Notes under the pieces: model-generated
Told to the model about the DNA's origin: nothing
Database searches by the model: none
Seen by the model: the letters and a program-made list of their open reading frames with translations, nothing else
Shown: in pieces, positions 1 through 10,645 of the stretch
Layout: every line of letters begins with the position of its first letter
Position numbering within the stretch: the stretch's first letter is position 1
NCBI RefSeq assembly: GCF_016906535.1
Contig: NC_057385.1
Coordinates: 992,001-1,056,000 of the forward strand
From: Rhizoctonia solani
Lineage: Eukaryota; Basidiomycota; Agaricomycetes; Cantharellales; Ceratobasidiaceae
Direction of reading: 5' to 3'
Length of the DNA: 64,000 bases
Made by a program: the position numbers and the translations under genes

Positions 1-93
1 GCTATCATCAAGCATGGTGAGGTTATTGGGGATCCAGGAGTGGTTCAGAAAGAAGATCCAGGTTTTTCTGGCCTTGTTCCCGATAAAGCGTGA
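1..93 (+). CDS. 3' fragment of an unidentified gene
   Basis: Frame 1 is open from the left edge to a TGA at 91-93 and encodes about 30 residues rich in G, D, P and K (it includes GDPGVVQKEDPGFSG). The stop overlaps a good splice donor (GTGAGT at 89), so the real protein may continue through an intron to a second short exon. The gene starts outside the window. I do not recognise the family. The call rests only on the open frame and the donor, so it could also be chance. Confidence 0.3.
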   Translation, partial: AIIKHGEVIGDPGVVQKEDPGFSGLVPDKA

Positions 94-633
94 GTTGATT
101 CTCCGTCTAGCAATGATCGCATTCAATTAACGGTACATCTAGTAGATTGTAGATCAATAAATTACTAGGCTGGGTTTGTCTAATCGATACTCCGCAAGGA
201 AGGCGATGGGTTTGAGGAATTTTGTTAACTTTGTAATTGGATGAATATTATTCTTCTTATTTTAATCTCAAATAGCATGCAGCTATTTTGAGCCAACAAG
301 TGCTTCAGACCCGCCCGATCGTGTGGTCTTGTACACACCAGTGGGAAGTCTGTAAGTATTATAATCGCAGGGGGTTGGATTCCTATAATCGCACGTAGCC
401 ATCCGCATATAAACATAGATGATATATAAAGAGAATTCACCCCGGATCCAGCCATGAGCATTCCTTAGTCTATAACATGTTGTATTGATTTATGTACGGA
501 TCACTTTGGCAGCGGAACAAAAAGCATCCGCCGAGCTGGTTGAGCAGAGAGCAACTCCCTCTTTCCCTTGACCAACATCATTGAACACGATATATCCACG
601 CGGCTTCATTTGCTCGCAAAGGTTTCTACAAGC
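94..633. other. intergenic, no gene seen
   Basis: This AT-rich spacer lies between the left-edge fragment and the coiled-coil gene. I see no conserved motif, tRNA or repeat in it. The short open frames on both strands have no recognisable protein character. Confidence 0.5.
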
Positions 634-1656
634 ATGCCAGCTGCCAAGAAGAGTGAGATCTCGTCAATAATATTGGATGTATGCGCTGTTGAACCACTTT
701 GCTAGCCACAAAACGCACCAGAGGCAAAAATACAACCAGAGCAAACGCAAGATCATCAAAATTGAAGACAAGGCCTTCAGAAGATCAATATGATTGTACT
801 GATCAGGCTGGGTCGGAAGAAGAGGTTTCCGCCAGTAGCGACATGTTTGTTTCATCCGTGTTCGCAATGAACAGAGCTAACTAGTTGGTAAAGGAATGAA
901 GGGGATCTAGAACTATTTCGTGCGGCATTCGCATGTGAGAGTGTCCATCTTTCCCTTGCACTAGGTCGTAATGTGAATTATAGCGGTCAAATCGAAAAAC
1001 ACTAAGAAGAAAAATGACGAGTTTCTAAAGAAAAATCAAGCACTTGTCGACGAGGCTCGCAAGCAGGCCGAGGCTATGGAACTTGCCGGTTTAGCTCATA
1101 TGTAGGATATCCATGAACGTTGGATGAATGCCACTAATTATCTTTGTCCAACACTCCAGCGAGCAATTGATGCGGGGATTTGAGACTATTTCCCAACCTT
1201 CTGCAAACGATGACATCTCGAAATTCGCGGATCTCGTTGGAAATCGTTCAGTGAGTATGAATATTTATTTCTCCTCGGACATGGTTGTCCTTATTCTCCA
1301 ACAGGCCTTCAGCCGAGAGTTGTTCGAAACAAGCAAACTCTCACTTGAAGAGCTGAAAGTTGACTACGAGAAAGTATTTCGAGATGCGGAAGACGAAGGC
1401 AAGTTGCGGTGCCATTTTCGGGCATCCCAGTCTTGAGCTTTGTTATTTTCCCGTGCAGTCCAAAAGCGCGCCAAGCGCCGCGAAAAGCTCCGACGCCAAA
1501 CAGTTCGCCACGGGTACCAAATTTTGGAGCAAGGTATAGAAGAGCAAAAGGTTCGTTGGATGGAACCTCGTTTTACGTGGCTGACGGTAACGTGTCCAGC
1601 TGATTACCGACGCTGCGAACTTCATCAAGAACTTCCAAAGACTCATGAGTATTTGA
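634..1656 (+). CDS. hypothetical basic/coiled-coil protein, multi-exon
   Basis: The ATG at 634 opens a lysine- and arginine-rich N-terminus (MPAAKKTTKRTRGK). Charged, heptad-like exons follow (VKSKNTKKKNDEFLKKNQAL; KRAKRREKLRRQTV). Introns that restore a single frame are 653-705, one ending at 983, 1102-1159, 1251-1304, 1399-1458 and 1551-1599; the stop is 1654-1656. The donor of the second intron is unresolved (somewhere in 796-850). The 1399 intron has a GC donor (GCAAGT). The consistent frame across five junctions is the main evidence that this is a real gene. The protein should be small (about 200-230 residues), basic at the start and helical afterwards, perhaps nuclear. I recognise no family, so no function is assigned. 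Confidence 0.6.
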
Positions 1657-3007
1657 TCGAGGTGCTTTCTGGTCCTTCTCGTTTACGTGATTATAGATAT
1701 AGTTCGTAAAGTGACAGAAACCTTTTTTTCGTTTTTTTTTTCGTTTTTCCTTTAGCGTCTGATGTATATGTACCGCTGAATTCAACCAAGTAAAACCCCA
1801 AGAGAAAAACTTGATGCAATATAAAACCTTCGTGAAACCCAGTAACTATCGGATTCGCTCGCACAATCTTCAAATTCGCGTTCAGCGGATGATACTACAC
1901 TACTAAGGACTCAATTTGTTTATACTACGAAGTTAAGTGACGTACTTAGGAATTTCGCTTGTGAGAATCTTGTGACCTATTGCCGACGGGTCTGGTGGGG
2001 GGGACAGCCAATAGAGGAGCAAAGGGGCGATGGTCAGGCTGGGTAACTGGTTGTTCTGGTTTTCCGCCTCGACCTTGTTCACGCTGGTGCGTCCGCCTAA
2101 TTTCGGTCAGTACGAGCCCTGTGGCTGCCACACAATCACCTACGATTCATAACCGCAAACACTAGATATTATCTATTCAGTATGCGTGTCAAGAGGCTAC
2201 TGCTGAACTCACTTATATCCTTGTGGAGGCATGGTACCTTGGAGTTATATAGGATCAATTGAGTCGATACTTGTACGAAATATGGGCCGAGGTCAAAGTG
2301 TTATGAACCAACGGTTTGAAGGTAAAAACAATCAAGTTTAGTTTCCTGAGCTTTCTCACTGGGAGAGGTGGGTTCAAGCGACTCGATTCTGGCGAGCACC
2401 CGGGCTATAAGAATGCAGGGAATGTAATCCTAAGCGCTGAGATGTCAGAAAAGGCAGTGGTGGCACGTAGTGTTAGCGCGTCAGGCACAATTTGACGGAC
2501 AAGCCTGGGCCACCACCTCCACTCTGGCTTAGCCATAGAAAATGGCACGTTGTTTCCTGTTCCGATATCGGTAATAATATTCCGTCGCCAAATAGTAACG
2601 TAAAGAAGTTGGATACCTTATCCCACAACGAACCTCCGGGGGCCGTATCGATGCCATTGATCCCACGCGGTCGGGGGAGCTCCTTTCACCCTACCAGTGA
2701 CCGGACATATGTTATTTGCCCTTCGATTCTCCTTCTGTAACCGCTTGCCAGCTATTTCTAGACCACGCCGCGTGGTATTTGACAAGTATCCATCTGCACG
2801 ATAGTGTTCTGAATAGTCAATTACCGATGGAGCCCAGAGAAGCCATAGCTCCGTGCCATTCTATGCGTTTGAGAGTTCTTCTGACCGAGCAGCGTGCTCC
2901 TATTTTGCTTCCGACCTCAGGAGTATAAACTTGGGCTTGGGTATTGTCTCCTAGCCGTCCTCCCCTTTTGTAACATACTTGACTAGATACCACAGTCATC
3001 GTGCAAT
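1657..3007. other. intergenic, no gene seen
   Basis: This 1.35 kb spacer precedes the carboxypeptidase gene and presumably contains its promoter. It has T-rich runs near 1725-1750. No open frame in it shows a conserved motif, and I saw no repeat shared with the rest of the window. Confidence 0.5.
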
Positions 3008-5025
3008 ATGCGACCATTTTCCTTAGTAGGGCTTGTTCCCTTCATCTCGTTCGCTTTAGCCGGGCAGTTCCCTGAATTTGATGGCGTCATTGGTGGTGTA
3101 CCAAAAGGTCCGGCCACAAAGACCACTGCGTTCGCAGCGGTCGAGCCAGAATCCAAAGTCGCAGCAGCAATTCCTACCACAATTACACCGGGAAAACTGC
3201 GCTATGTGGAAAACTCTGGTGTTTGCGGTACGAATCTATTTATCCGAAGTACTAATTGATCGAGACTGACACCGGCACTGTCCGCAGAAACCACGCCAGG
3301 AGTTTACCAAGCTTCAGGATACGCCGATCTCACCTCGAAACAAAGCATCTGGTAAGCAGTTAGAGCCAACACCGAGTCTTAAACACAAGATTAAATCGGC
3401 GCAGGTTTTGGTTCTTCGCAGCGCGCAAAAACCCCGACACTGCACCACTGTCAATTTGGCTGAATGGTTCGTCGAGTGGCATTATGAAAGGATAATTTGG
3501 CTTATAAAAACAACGTTAGGTGGACCTGGTAGCTCGAGTATGATCGGTCTATTCCAGGAAATGGGACCTTGCCGGATGAATAGTGATGAGTCGACGGTTA
3601 GCCTGAATCCTTACGCGTGGAATGAGTATTCAAATATGTAAGGTTTCATACATGATAACTCGTAGTCCACAGTGTTAACAAATCCACCAAAGGCTCTACA
3701 TCGACCAGCCTGTTGGGGTGGGTTATTCATATGGTGAGACAGTAGTCGGTACCTCAAAGGTATGTTAGAAGCCTACCGTTTAGGGGCCAAGCTAATCACT
3801 TGTTGTTACCAAGGATGCGGCTATTGCGCTATGGAAAATGCTTCAGATCTGGTTTGCCGACTCCAAGTTTAGCAAGTACGCGACCCGCGACTTTGCCATC
3901 TGGACTGAATCATATGGTGGCCATTACGGACCCACAATTGCCTCATATTTCCTGGACCAGAACGCTGCCATTGCTGCCGGCACAATTACTGGTATCAAGA
4001 TCAACCTAAAAGTGTTGAGTGTCGGAAATGGGCTGACGGACCCGTACTCGCAATACCCCGGCTATGTCAAGTACGCCATGTCTAACCCATACCAGCCACT
4101 CGTTTCTACGTCTACTATTACTTCTGCCAACAACTCTCTATACCAATCGGGAGGCTGTTTGTCCCAGGTATCTATTTTAGACATATATACGTATTCCCAT
4201 ACTTAATCTCTGCTCAACTAGATTGCAAACTGCGCAAGTACCAATTCCAACTCCGTGTGCAGCTCTGCACAGAGTTACTGCAATTCTCGCGTCCTGAGTC
4301 CCCTTGGTGGAAACTACGATGTCTATGATGTCCGTGTAAAAAACCCAGACCCATATCCTTATGACCCAACCAGTCTTCTCTCGAGCTCCAGCTTCAGGTG
4401 AGTCATCCCAATACGTATGGACCTTAGCTCATTGTCCTACTTCAATAGGTCCAAAATCGGTGCTCTGAAGTCATGGACGACTACCAACACTCAGGTGTAC
4501 AGTAACTTCGCGACTACGGGTGACTGGATGAGGAACTCGCGGCCTGATCTTGAGAAGGTTATTAATGCTGGGGTGAGTACAGTCGTATATATCTCAAGGG
4601 CCTTGACTGATCAACAGGCAGGTGCGCACCTTGATCCTTGCTGGCGATGCTGATTACATCTGCAATTATATTGGTTTCGAGTTAATGGTAGGTTTGAGCC
4701 CGGTCTGTATATGTATTGTTTGCTTGAACCTTTCTAGGTCGATGCACTTCAAACCAAGTTTACGAGCGAATACAAGCAACAGAAATGGACCAACTGGACT
4801 GTTGCCGGCAATTCTGCTGGACAGTACAAAAATGCTGGAACTTTCTCATACCTCCGCGTATATCAGCTGGACACGAGGTGAGTACTACGCGCTTGGAGGC
4901 ATAATTAAATTTTCACATTTTTGGTTTAGGTTCCTGCATATGGGAACGGAAAACTTGCGGTCGGACAGGCTGCTTTGGTTTACTTTACCCAAGCCATGCA
5001 GGGAAAGTCTGTTTCCTCGACTTGA
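3008..5025 (+). CDS. secreted serine carboxypeptidase, family S10 (frameshifted)
   Basis: The protein cleaves C-terminal residues from peptides and is likely secreted or vacuolar: the N-terminus is a signal peptide ([19 protein letters not shown]). S10 landmarks appear in order: [12 protein letters not shown] (oxyanion-hole block), [13 protein letters not shown], the nucleophile in ESYGGHYGP (Ser codon 3910-3912), GNGLTDP, and the Asp block [11 protein letters not shown] (about 4646). Introns are 3228-3287, 3352-3404, 3467-3519, 3638-3692, 3760-3813, 4168-4221, 4398-4448, 4573-4621, 4688-4737 and one at about 4880-4929. The catalytic-His block GHEVPAY is present but one base out of frame: the frame slips by a missing base near 4866 (YLRVYQ, then AGHEVPAYGNG). 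If the base is truly absent, the enzyme loses its His and gains an unrelated tail ending at 5062. Length is otherwise normal for the family. A decayed relative lies at about 9700-10120. Confidence 0.85.
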
Positions 5026-5348
5026 GTATACGCACATATACGCACTTGAAAAAATTCGGTAAAAAAAATAACAACAATGTAATATATTGAAATCAAGTAT
5101 ATCGTACTATCTCGTAGCAGTGAGAGAGCCCAGCTTTATCGTGAGCCCAGCCTTGGCTATACCTGCCATTCAGATTGGATGTACGGATAGTATTGATCTA
5201 ATTGAGTATAATAAACATTAAGTGAGATATGGTTCCAATGTCATTCAGTCCCAAGTAGACCACGCCATCATAGAGATCTGAGATGCTCCACAAAGAGAAC
5301 TTTTTGGAAATCCTTCAGAACTGTCCGCATAAGCTCCTGTAATTTGAA
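5026..5348. other. 3' spacer between convergent genes
   Basis: This is the shared 3' region of the carboxypeptidase (+) and the Zn-cluster gene (-). It is AT-rich with an A-run near 5062 and AATATATTGAAAT-like sequence fitting poly(A) signals. No gene is seen. Confidence 0.5.
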
Positions 5349-7605
5349 CTACTCACCGAGTACAGGATAAACTGCAAACATCCGTTCCATACCTTTCGCG
5401 ATTGCGGCCATCTGTTGTTCCATCCTCAGTGCTTGCTCCACGTACCCACCGTGCCGCAACCTTGGGATTTCTTTGGCTAATACCCGCGCAGCAAATGACA
5501 AAGAGATACCAAAGAACATTTGCATGTGGTTAGCTTCAATCTTTTCAACACACGCGGCCGCCAATGCTATACGTCGACATGCTTCGATACATCGACTATA
5601 GCTAGACCCTCCCAAGGAACTGGATCGGACGCCTTGTCCATCCCTATTCAGCTCGCGGTCAACTAGAGGCTCGTGAAGCTGAATAATTGCACAATCAACT
5701 GCAGCTACACACGTAAACCATTCAGTGGAACGAATACTCGCAACCATTGTAACTAATTACCTTGACTTACGACCACAGCCGCAACCTCCTGGTCATCACG
5801 CCCAACGTACACCGTCTGGATAGACTGAGTAAAGTATTCAATTCCCCGATCACACTCTTTAAAACGCCGTTGCCATTCGTCAGAGACTTCTGACCCTAAA
5901 TGCGACTGATCAATACAACCACGTAGTTAATTAGCTGAGTAACCTACCTGAGATTCGTTCAGTGTCTATTACTCCTGCACAGTAAGTTAATACAGTACAC
6001 TTGGCCAGTATGCAGCTGGCTGAAGCTTGAGAGACATCCGCAACAATATGACAATATCTTGAATCGAACAGGGATGCGACTGAATGACTGTCATTAGGTA
6101 GCCCGGATTCCTGTACGAACGTCAAATCGATGATACGACGTTGAACAATCCCATGAATGCTCACATGGCTATTTTCGAATTCCGAGAGTGCAACAGGCCA
6201 AACTGTCTTTATCTCTCCTAAAGATAAGGAGGTTGGCAGGCCATTCATGGCGCTTCCACAGAAGTCCCGTATGAAACAAGCCCTAGTAGCAAGCCACAAG
6301 TAAGGTCACGATCGTACGAAACGGTGATGGCTGTAGATGAATTTACCACCATAGATTGATCGCCTCTCCTATCTCGACTGAATCTTTTGGGGTCCACCGT
6401 TTGACCCTTCTTCCCAATAACCTAGTATTTATAGCTATGTAGTGACCATAAATACGAGATTCTAATTCATGAAGACCCAGCACAACAGCATACCGTGTAG
6501 CACGGGTGACATACACGTAGCCTTCAAGCAGCCGGCCCTTAAGGTAGAACCATTGCCCCAGCATGATCATTGCCCTACCAAATTATTTCTGAGTTTCAGC
6601 CCTTGCGTTAATTACTATTCACACTCACTGTAAATGGTATAGTGGGTTGTATGTACCCCTATCACCTTCATAGGCCCGCGCAATATTTGCCTCGACTTCC
6701 AACTTTGTACGCTCAAAAAGCATGTTTTCCCAAATTTTTAATCCAGGCTCTGGAATAAAATGACATCCCTTCAAAAGACCTGAGTTTACACCTGGGTAAC
6801 TGAAAGCGAATACCTACAAGTAACAGCATTGCATAAAACAGAGCAGGTACCATAGCCTCTGATGAACCAGGCTGAAAACTTCTTACAACTCTACCTATGT
6901 GAAGCTCGAATCCACTGATTAACCTTCGCTGCATGAACATATTCAGGCTATTCAGTAGATTTAAGCCGAACAAGGCTGCGTTTCAAATAATGTGCAACGT
7001 ACAATTTCTTTGACACCCCTCCGGGTAAGCTCAAGTTTGAAGGCCCTCTGTGCAATAGAGAAGTTGGTCCAAAGCCGGGAGCGTTTTCAGCTAAGTGACT
7101 TAATGGATCCGGGGCTTGAGATACAGAGCTGCAGCAAGCAGCAAACAGACTTCGCGCTGGCTGAAACGAAAACGCTCCGGTGTTAGCAATTGCCCTACGA
7201 GGCTTAGGAGGATTAAAAGCTTTGGAAGCGATAAATGAGTGTCCACGTCGTAATTCGATCTCCTGTATTTTCCTTTCAAGTTCTTTCATCTGATCCTATT
7301 AGTATGACATGAGCAGGCAGGCCTCTTCATATCAAACAACCCAACCACTCGGATGCCTACCTGAAGTACTTTCGTTCTACTTCTGTGTGTTAGGTCTTGG
7401 TACTGACACGTATAACCTAATAGATGGCATCTACTACATTGAGGTTGGACTCCATCACAGCGCTGGTAGACAAGTGAACTTGTTGAGTCCTAGGACAAGT
7501 GTACTGAATCTAGGAATAGCTGCTTACTAGTTTACGTTTCCGACAAACTAGACATGCACTGAATCTATCAAGCACGCGCGTTTTGTTTATTCGTGCTGTT
7601 GCCAT
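5349..7605 (-). CDS. Zn2Cys6 fungal transcription factor
   Basis: This is a DNA-binding regulator of unknown targets. The start at 7605 gives MATARINKTRVLD; the binuclear zinc cluster spans the first intron (7463-7527) and reads CLVCRKRKLRCDG then VQPQCSRCHLLGYTCQY, with all six cysteines in standard spacing. The second intron is 7296-7360, followed by a short coiled linker (DQMKELERKIQEIELRRG). Downstream exons match the fungal-specific transcription factor domain: FGLNLLNSLNMFMQRR, PALFYAMLLL, IPEPGLKIWENMLFERTK, WFYLKGRLLEGYVYVTRATR, ATRACFIRDFCGSAMNGLP. The joins around 6975-7010 and 6790-6840 could not be closed in one frame with normal introns, so a sequencing slip is possible there. 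The stop is read at 5349-5351. It is convergent with the S10 gene; no regulatory link is shown. Confidence 0.8.
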
Positions 7606-8161
7606 AATGCTCGCCGCAATAGTTGAAGTCGAAATTGGAAATACGCAAGGTTGGTGAGATACACTGGCCGTATATATATGGTTTGGGGTTTGTAAGAGGT
7701 TTGTTGCGTCATATTGGAAATTAAACGGGACATCCGGATTGACAAGCCAAAACCCACCCGACGCAGTCCCCATATGCATATGCATCATCCCGTTAATTCA
7801 TCAATTCATCAATACATTCCATAATAGTCAAATGCCTCTCCCAACAGTTACTAATTTTAACCGTCAATTGAGAACCCCTCAAGCTACGTAGAATCTCAAA
7901 ACCCCAAAGGGCTTATTTTGCTCGGAGTGATGGTACGTACCGTGTCGGCATCCACCATGAAAATATACTCATAGAACCCCGGATTGATTCCAACTACGTT
8001 CTTCATTTGGTGGTAAACCTCGGGCTACAGTGGGGTATTCTTACTTCAAGTACTTACCGAACGATTGGGGGACTAGGCAATGAGTCTTCAGCTTCTCGGG
8101 CCACCATTGGTCTCTGAAATATTATTTTCTTTTTACTAAGGAGCCGTTCACCTACCAACCA
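7606..8161. other. intergenic, promoter side of Zn-cluster gene
   Basis: This region lies upstream of the Zn-cluster gene and up to the foldback element. It contains CATATGCATATG near 7771-7786 and direct TCATCAAT repeats at about 7798-7812. No coding motif is visible. Confidence 0.45.
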
Positions 8162-8287
8162 TTCTGCAAAATTCGCCGGAGCTCGTGAGCACAAAATTTT
8201 CGAGAGCCTTAAACGAGACGCTCATGGTAATCTCGTTTATGATTCTTGAGCATTTCGGGCTCACGAGCTCCGGCGGGGTTTGCAGAG
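8162..8287. mobile_element. foldback MITE-like element, copy 1 (complete)
   Basis: A 126-base element with long terminal inverted repeats: the left end TTCTGCAAAATTCGCCGGAG continues into CTCGTGAGC, and the right end GGCTCACGAGCTCCGGCGGG continues into GTTTGCAGAG. Inside is a second small inverted repeat (AAACGAGA / TCTCGTTT, 12 bases apart). The same unit, in opposite orientation and with one arm shortened, occurs at 62059-62167. It encodes nothing. Size, terminal inverted repeats and copy number over one fit a miniature inverted-repeat element moved by a transposase elsewhere. I could not identify a clear target-site duplication. Confidence 0.75.
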
Positions 8288-8458
8288 CAGTCGCTCTGGT
8301 TATGTAAATGAGCTCTCCTGGGCCACCCATGTGTCCTAATGCTCACAGGATAAGGTACACACTTGATTGTTTACGAAGGAACGTCCTTTTTGGGTACGTT
8401 TTTGGGTAAAACTCACATCTTGAAGTTCGTGGACGAGGTGCAAATCTCCACATATGTC

Positions 8459-8880
8459 CTAACCATGTATATCTCCAGGTTGCCCAGCTGCGTAGGTGTT
8501 CTGTCCAGCTCCCTTTTTTCCTTGTCCAATGAATTGCGTACCCAATCCATTCTTGCTACAAACCTTGAATGCGTTGATTAACATTTGTTGTATCTCTATT
8601 ATCATCATATGATCTATTTGCATATAATATACAATAATTCCTGGGTGCTGACGAAGGAGTTCGTGATGTTCCTCAGGCCAAGTACAGGTTGCCCAGGGGT
8701 AAATTTTAACTTGTGGACAACGTTGCGATAAACAAGCGTACATGGTATTTCGCACAAAACGATCGACATGAAGGCAGTTACTCGCATCAAAGCCTACCCG
8801 AAGGTGCTTCGCACCAGGAACAAAATAACCAACTTGCACGTGTGATACCCCGAGTTCGTAGCATACACTATCAGGTTAGC
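8459..8880 (-). CDS. doubtful hypothetical ORF
   Basis: The minus frame is open for about 140 residues (ending GQNTYAAGQPGDIHG, stop at 8459) and has a non-random look, with QVGYFVPGAKHLRVGFDASN and SQRCPQVKIYPWATCTWPEE. It could be the last exon of a gene whose upstream exons lie toward 9120, but I could not join them convincingly. No family is recognised. It sits in the gene-poor stretch that also holds the foldback element and the S10 relic, so a decayed gene is equally likely. Confidence 0.25.
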
Positions 8881-9699
8881 GTTCGTACCAACATCCTCCT
8901 ATGAGCGACTGGGTAGTTGCTAATCCTAGTATTTCTCTGTATGCGGGGACCAATGAGTGTTTGCACGATGTACTACGAAATTACAGGAAGTCTGGATCAT
9001 GTCCGAATTTTGCCAGGTGCTCGCACCCAGAGAAGTAGAATCTCCAGCTGGACCATACAAGGATAAATAGGAATATGAATTCATAGAGGTAGTGATCGGA
9101 TTTAACCAGCACCTCGCATACATGAGACGGCCTTTTGTGTTCAGGAAATCCGGGCTTCTGGGTCCACCGTGTTAGCCGATAAATACTTGAGATTCAAGAA
9201 TGGCTTTGCTGAAACTGATAATTAGAATGCGCAGCAAATTCAATGACAAAAGTGGAGTATCGGAGAGTATTGTATAGGAGATTAGCACAAACCATCTGTG
9301 AAAGAAAGGTTGCGGAACATTCGGCGGGTAACTATGATATCCGCGATAATCTGGCAGAGAATATCCTACACTGTGGTGTGATAAGATCCTGAAAATCAGT
9401 ACATCAGTAAAAGATTCCTTTTTTCAGTAGGATATGGTCTGAAAATTACAATGTTAGTATGCCTCCCTCAGCATGAATCAGACTATGGAAGAATTGATAC
9501 CTAAAATCAGTGTGTATTGATCTTGATTTCAGCTCAATTCTCACTTAAACACACGCACTGATTTCCAGCATTATAACCTTGTACAGTGCTACCCGTGTAA
9601 CATTAAGATTACAACCCAACTGTACTGCGATCCCTTATGCAAGTGGTTGAGCGTGTGTGCCGCAAGAAAAGTGTTGGAAGGAAAACGAAAGAGGAGCTC
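8881..9699. other. gene-poor stretch
   Basis: No supported gene. The minus frame at 8926-9123 and others here lack recognisable motifs. Around 9360-9560 the sequence repeats short CAGTA / AAAATCAGT motifs. Earlier exons of the S10 relic might lie here, but I could not find them. Confidence 0.4.
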
Positions 9700-10120
9700 T
9701 CAGTGCTTTGCAAGAACTCAACCGCAAGGTATGTTACAGGATTCGCAGAAATGGATCCAGAGACGGCATGAGCCCAAGCCCGGACACGAGAAAGGTTATC
9801 AACTGAGGGGTGACTGATTGTGACTACCAAAGCTAGTCGCCATCTTATTGGCACCCACTGTGGGTTTACAGTTCTTGGCTGGAGCAGACCATATTTGCAA
9901 CTGCATGGTAGTCGAAGCCCCAAGAAGCCGAACATACCGATGTGAAATATGGACTCTAACAGGATATGCCAGGTTGATAAATCACAGACCAAGTTTACTT
10001 CAGAGTTTCGATAACAGATTTAGAGTATCTGGAGGGTATTCGGGTATCCAACTAGGGGTGCCAGAACGCCAGGATGTTCTTTTGCCTTTGAGTATGCAGG
10101 GCTGAGCACGAGACGGGGTT
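9700..10120 (+). pseudogene. decayed serine carboxypeptidase (S10) relic
   Basis: The C-terminal third of an S10 gene is readable with many lesions. About 9745-9810 echoes the [20 protein letters not shown] block of the intact gene. GLQFLAGADHICNCMVVEA (about 9867-9925) matches its [18 protein letters not shown]. After a preserved CAG acceptor, VDKSQTKFTSEF (9973-10011) matches [12 protein letters not shown] almost residue for residue, then stops at TAA 10012. QNARMFFCL and AEHE at about 10063-10112 echo [13 protein letters not shown] and AGHE. Stop codons and frame jumps show it is dead. It probably derives from a relative of the gene at 3008-5025; the N-terminal part is lost or unrecognisable. 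Confidence 0.65.
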
Positions 10121-10645
10121 TCAGCCTTCCAACGAACACGGTTGAATCCAGCTAACTCGACACATTAATTATAGGCTCTGATCTACTAGAAAGACAGGCT
10201 AGAATTTGCGAAGGAAGCCTCGCAATACTTGGTCCAAGTCGCCCAAGAAGAGCCTATCTCATCCACTTAACATAATCCATATATCATGTGTACACAGTTA
10301 CCGTAACGGTTGTCGTCCCTGAAATGTAATAAGTGATCCGATCATTTTGAATTTCCTCCTGAGCAGTGCCAATTCATTGTCTGAGACGTCTCCGACTTTT
10401 GTATCTTGCCTCCTATAAGTCTGGGGACGTTATTGACCGCACACGATACTCCACGCCCCCCACGACTGAAGTTGCTAACAGTTTGGATATATCGTTAAGA
10501 CACGTGTTCATAAGCTATCAGTAAGTGACGACAGTCGGGTGCTCGGCCCCGTTGCTGAATAACTTTTGACCTAGCGAATTATTATTCATACCGCCCGAAC
10601 TATACTTTCTAGTAATTGTTGGGCTAGTCCGCTCCTGACGGGTGC
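10121..10645. other. intergenic, MAPKKK promoter region
   Basis: No gene is seen. It lies between the S10 relic and the MAPKKK start and presumably holds the MAPKKK promoter and 5' leader. Confidence 0.45.
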
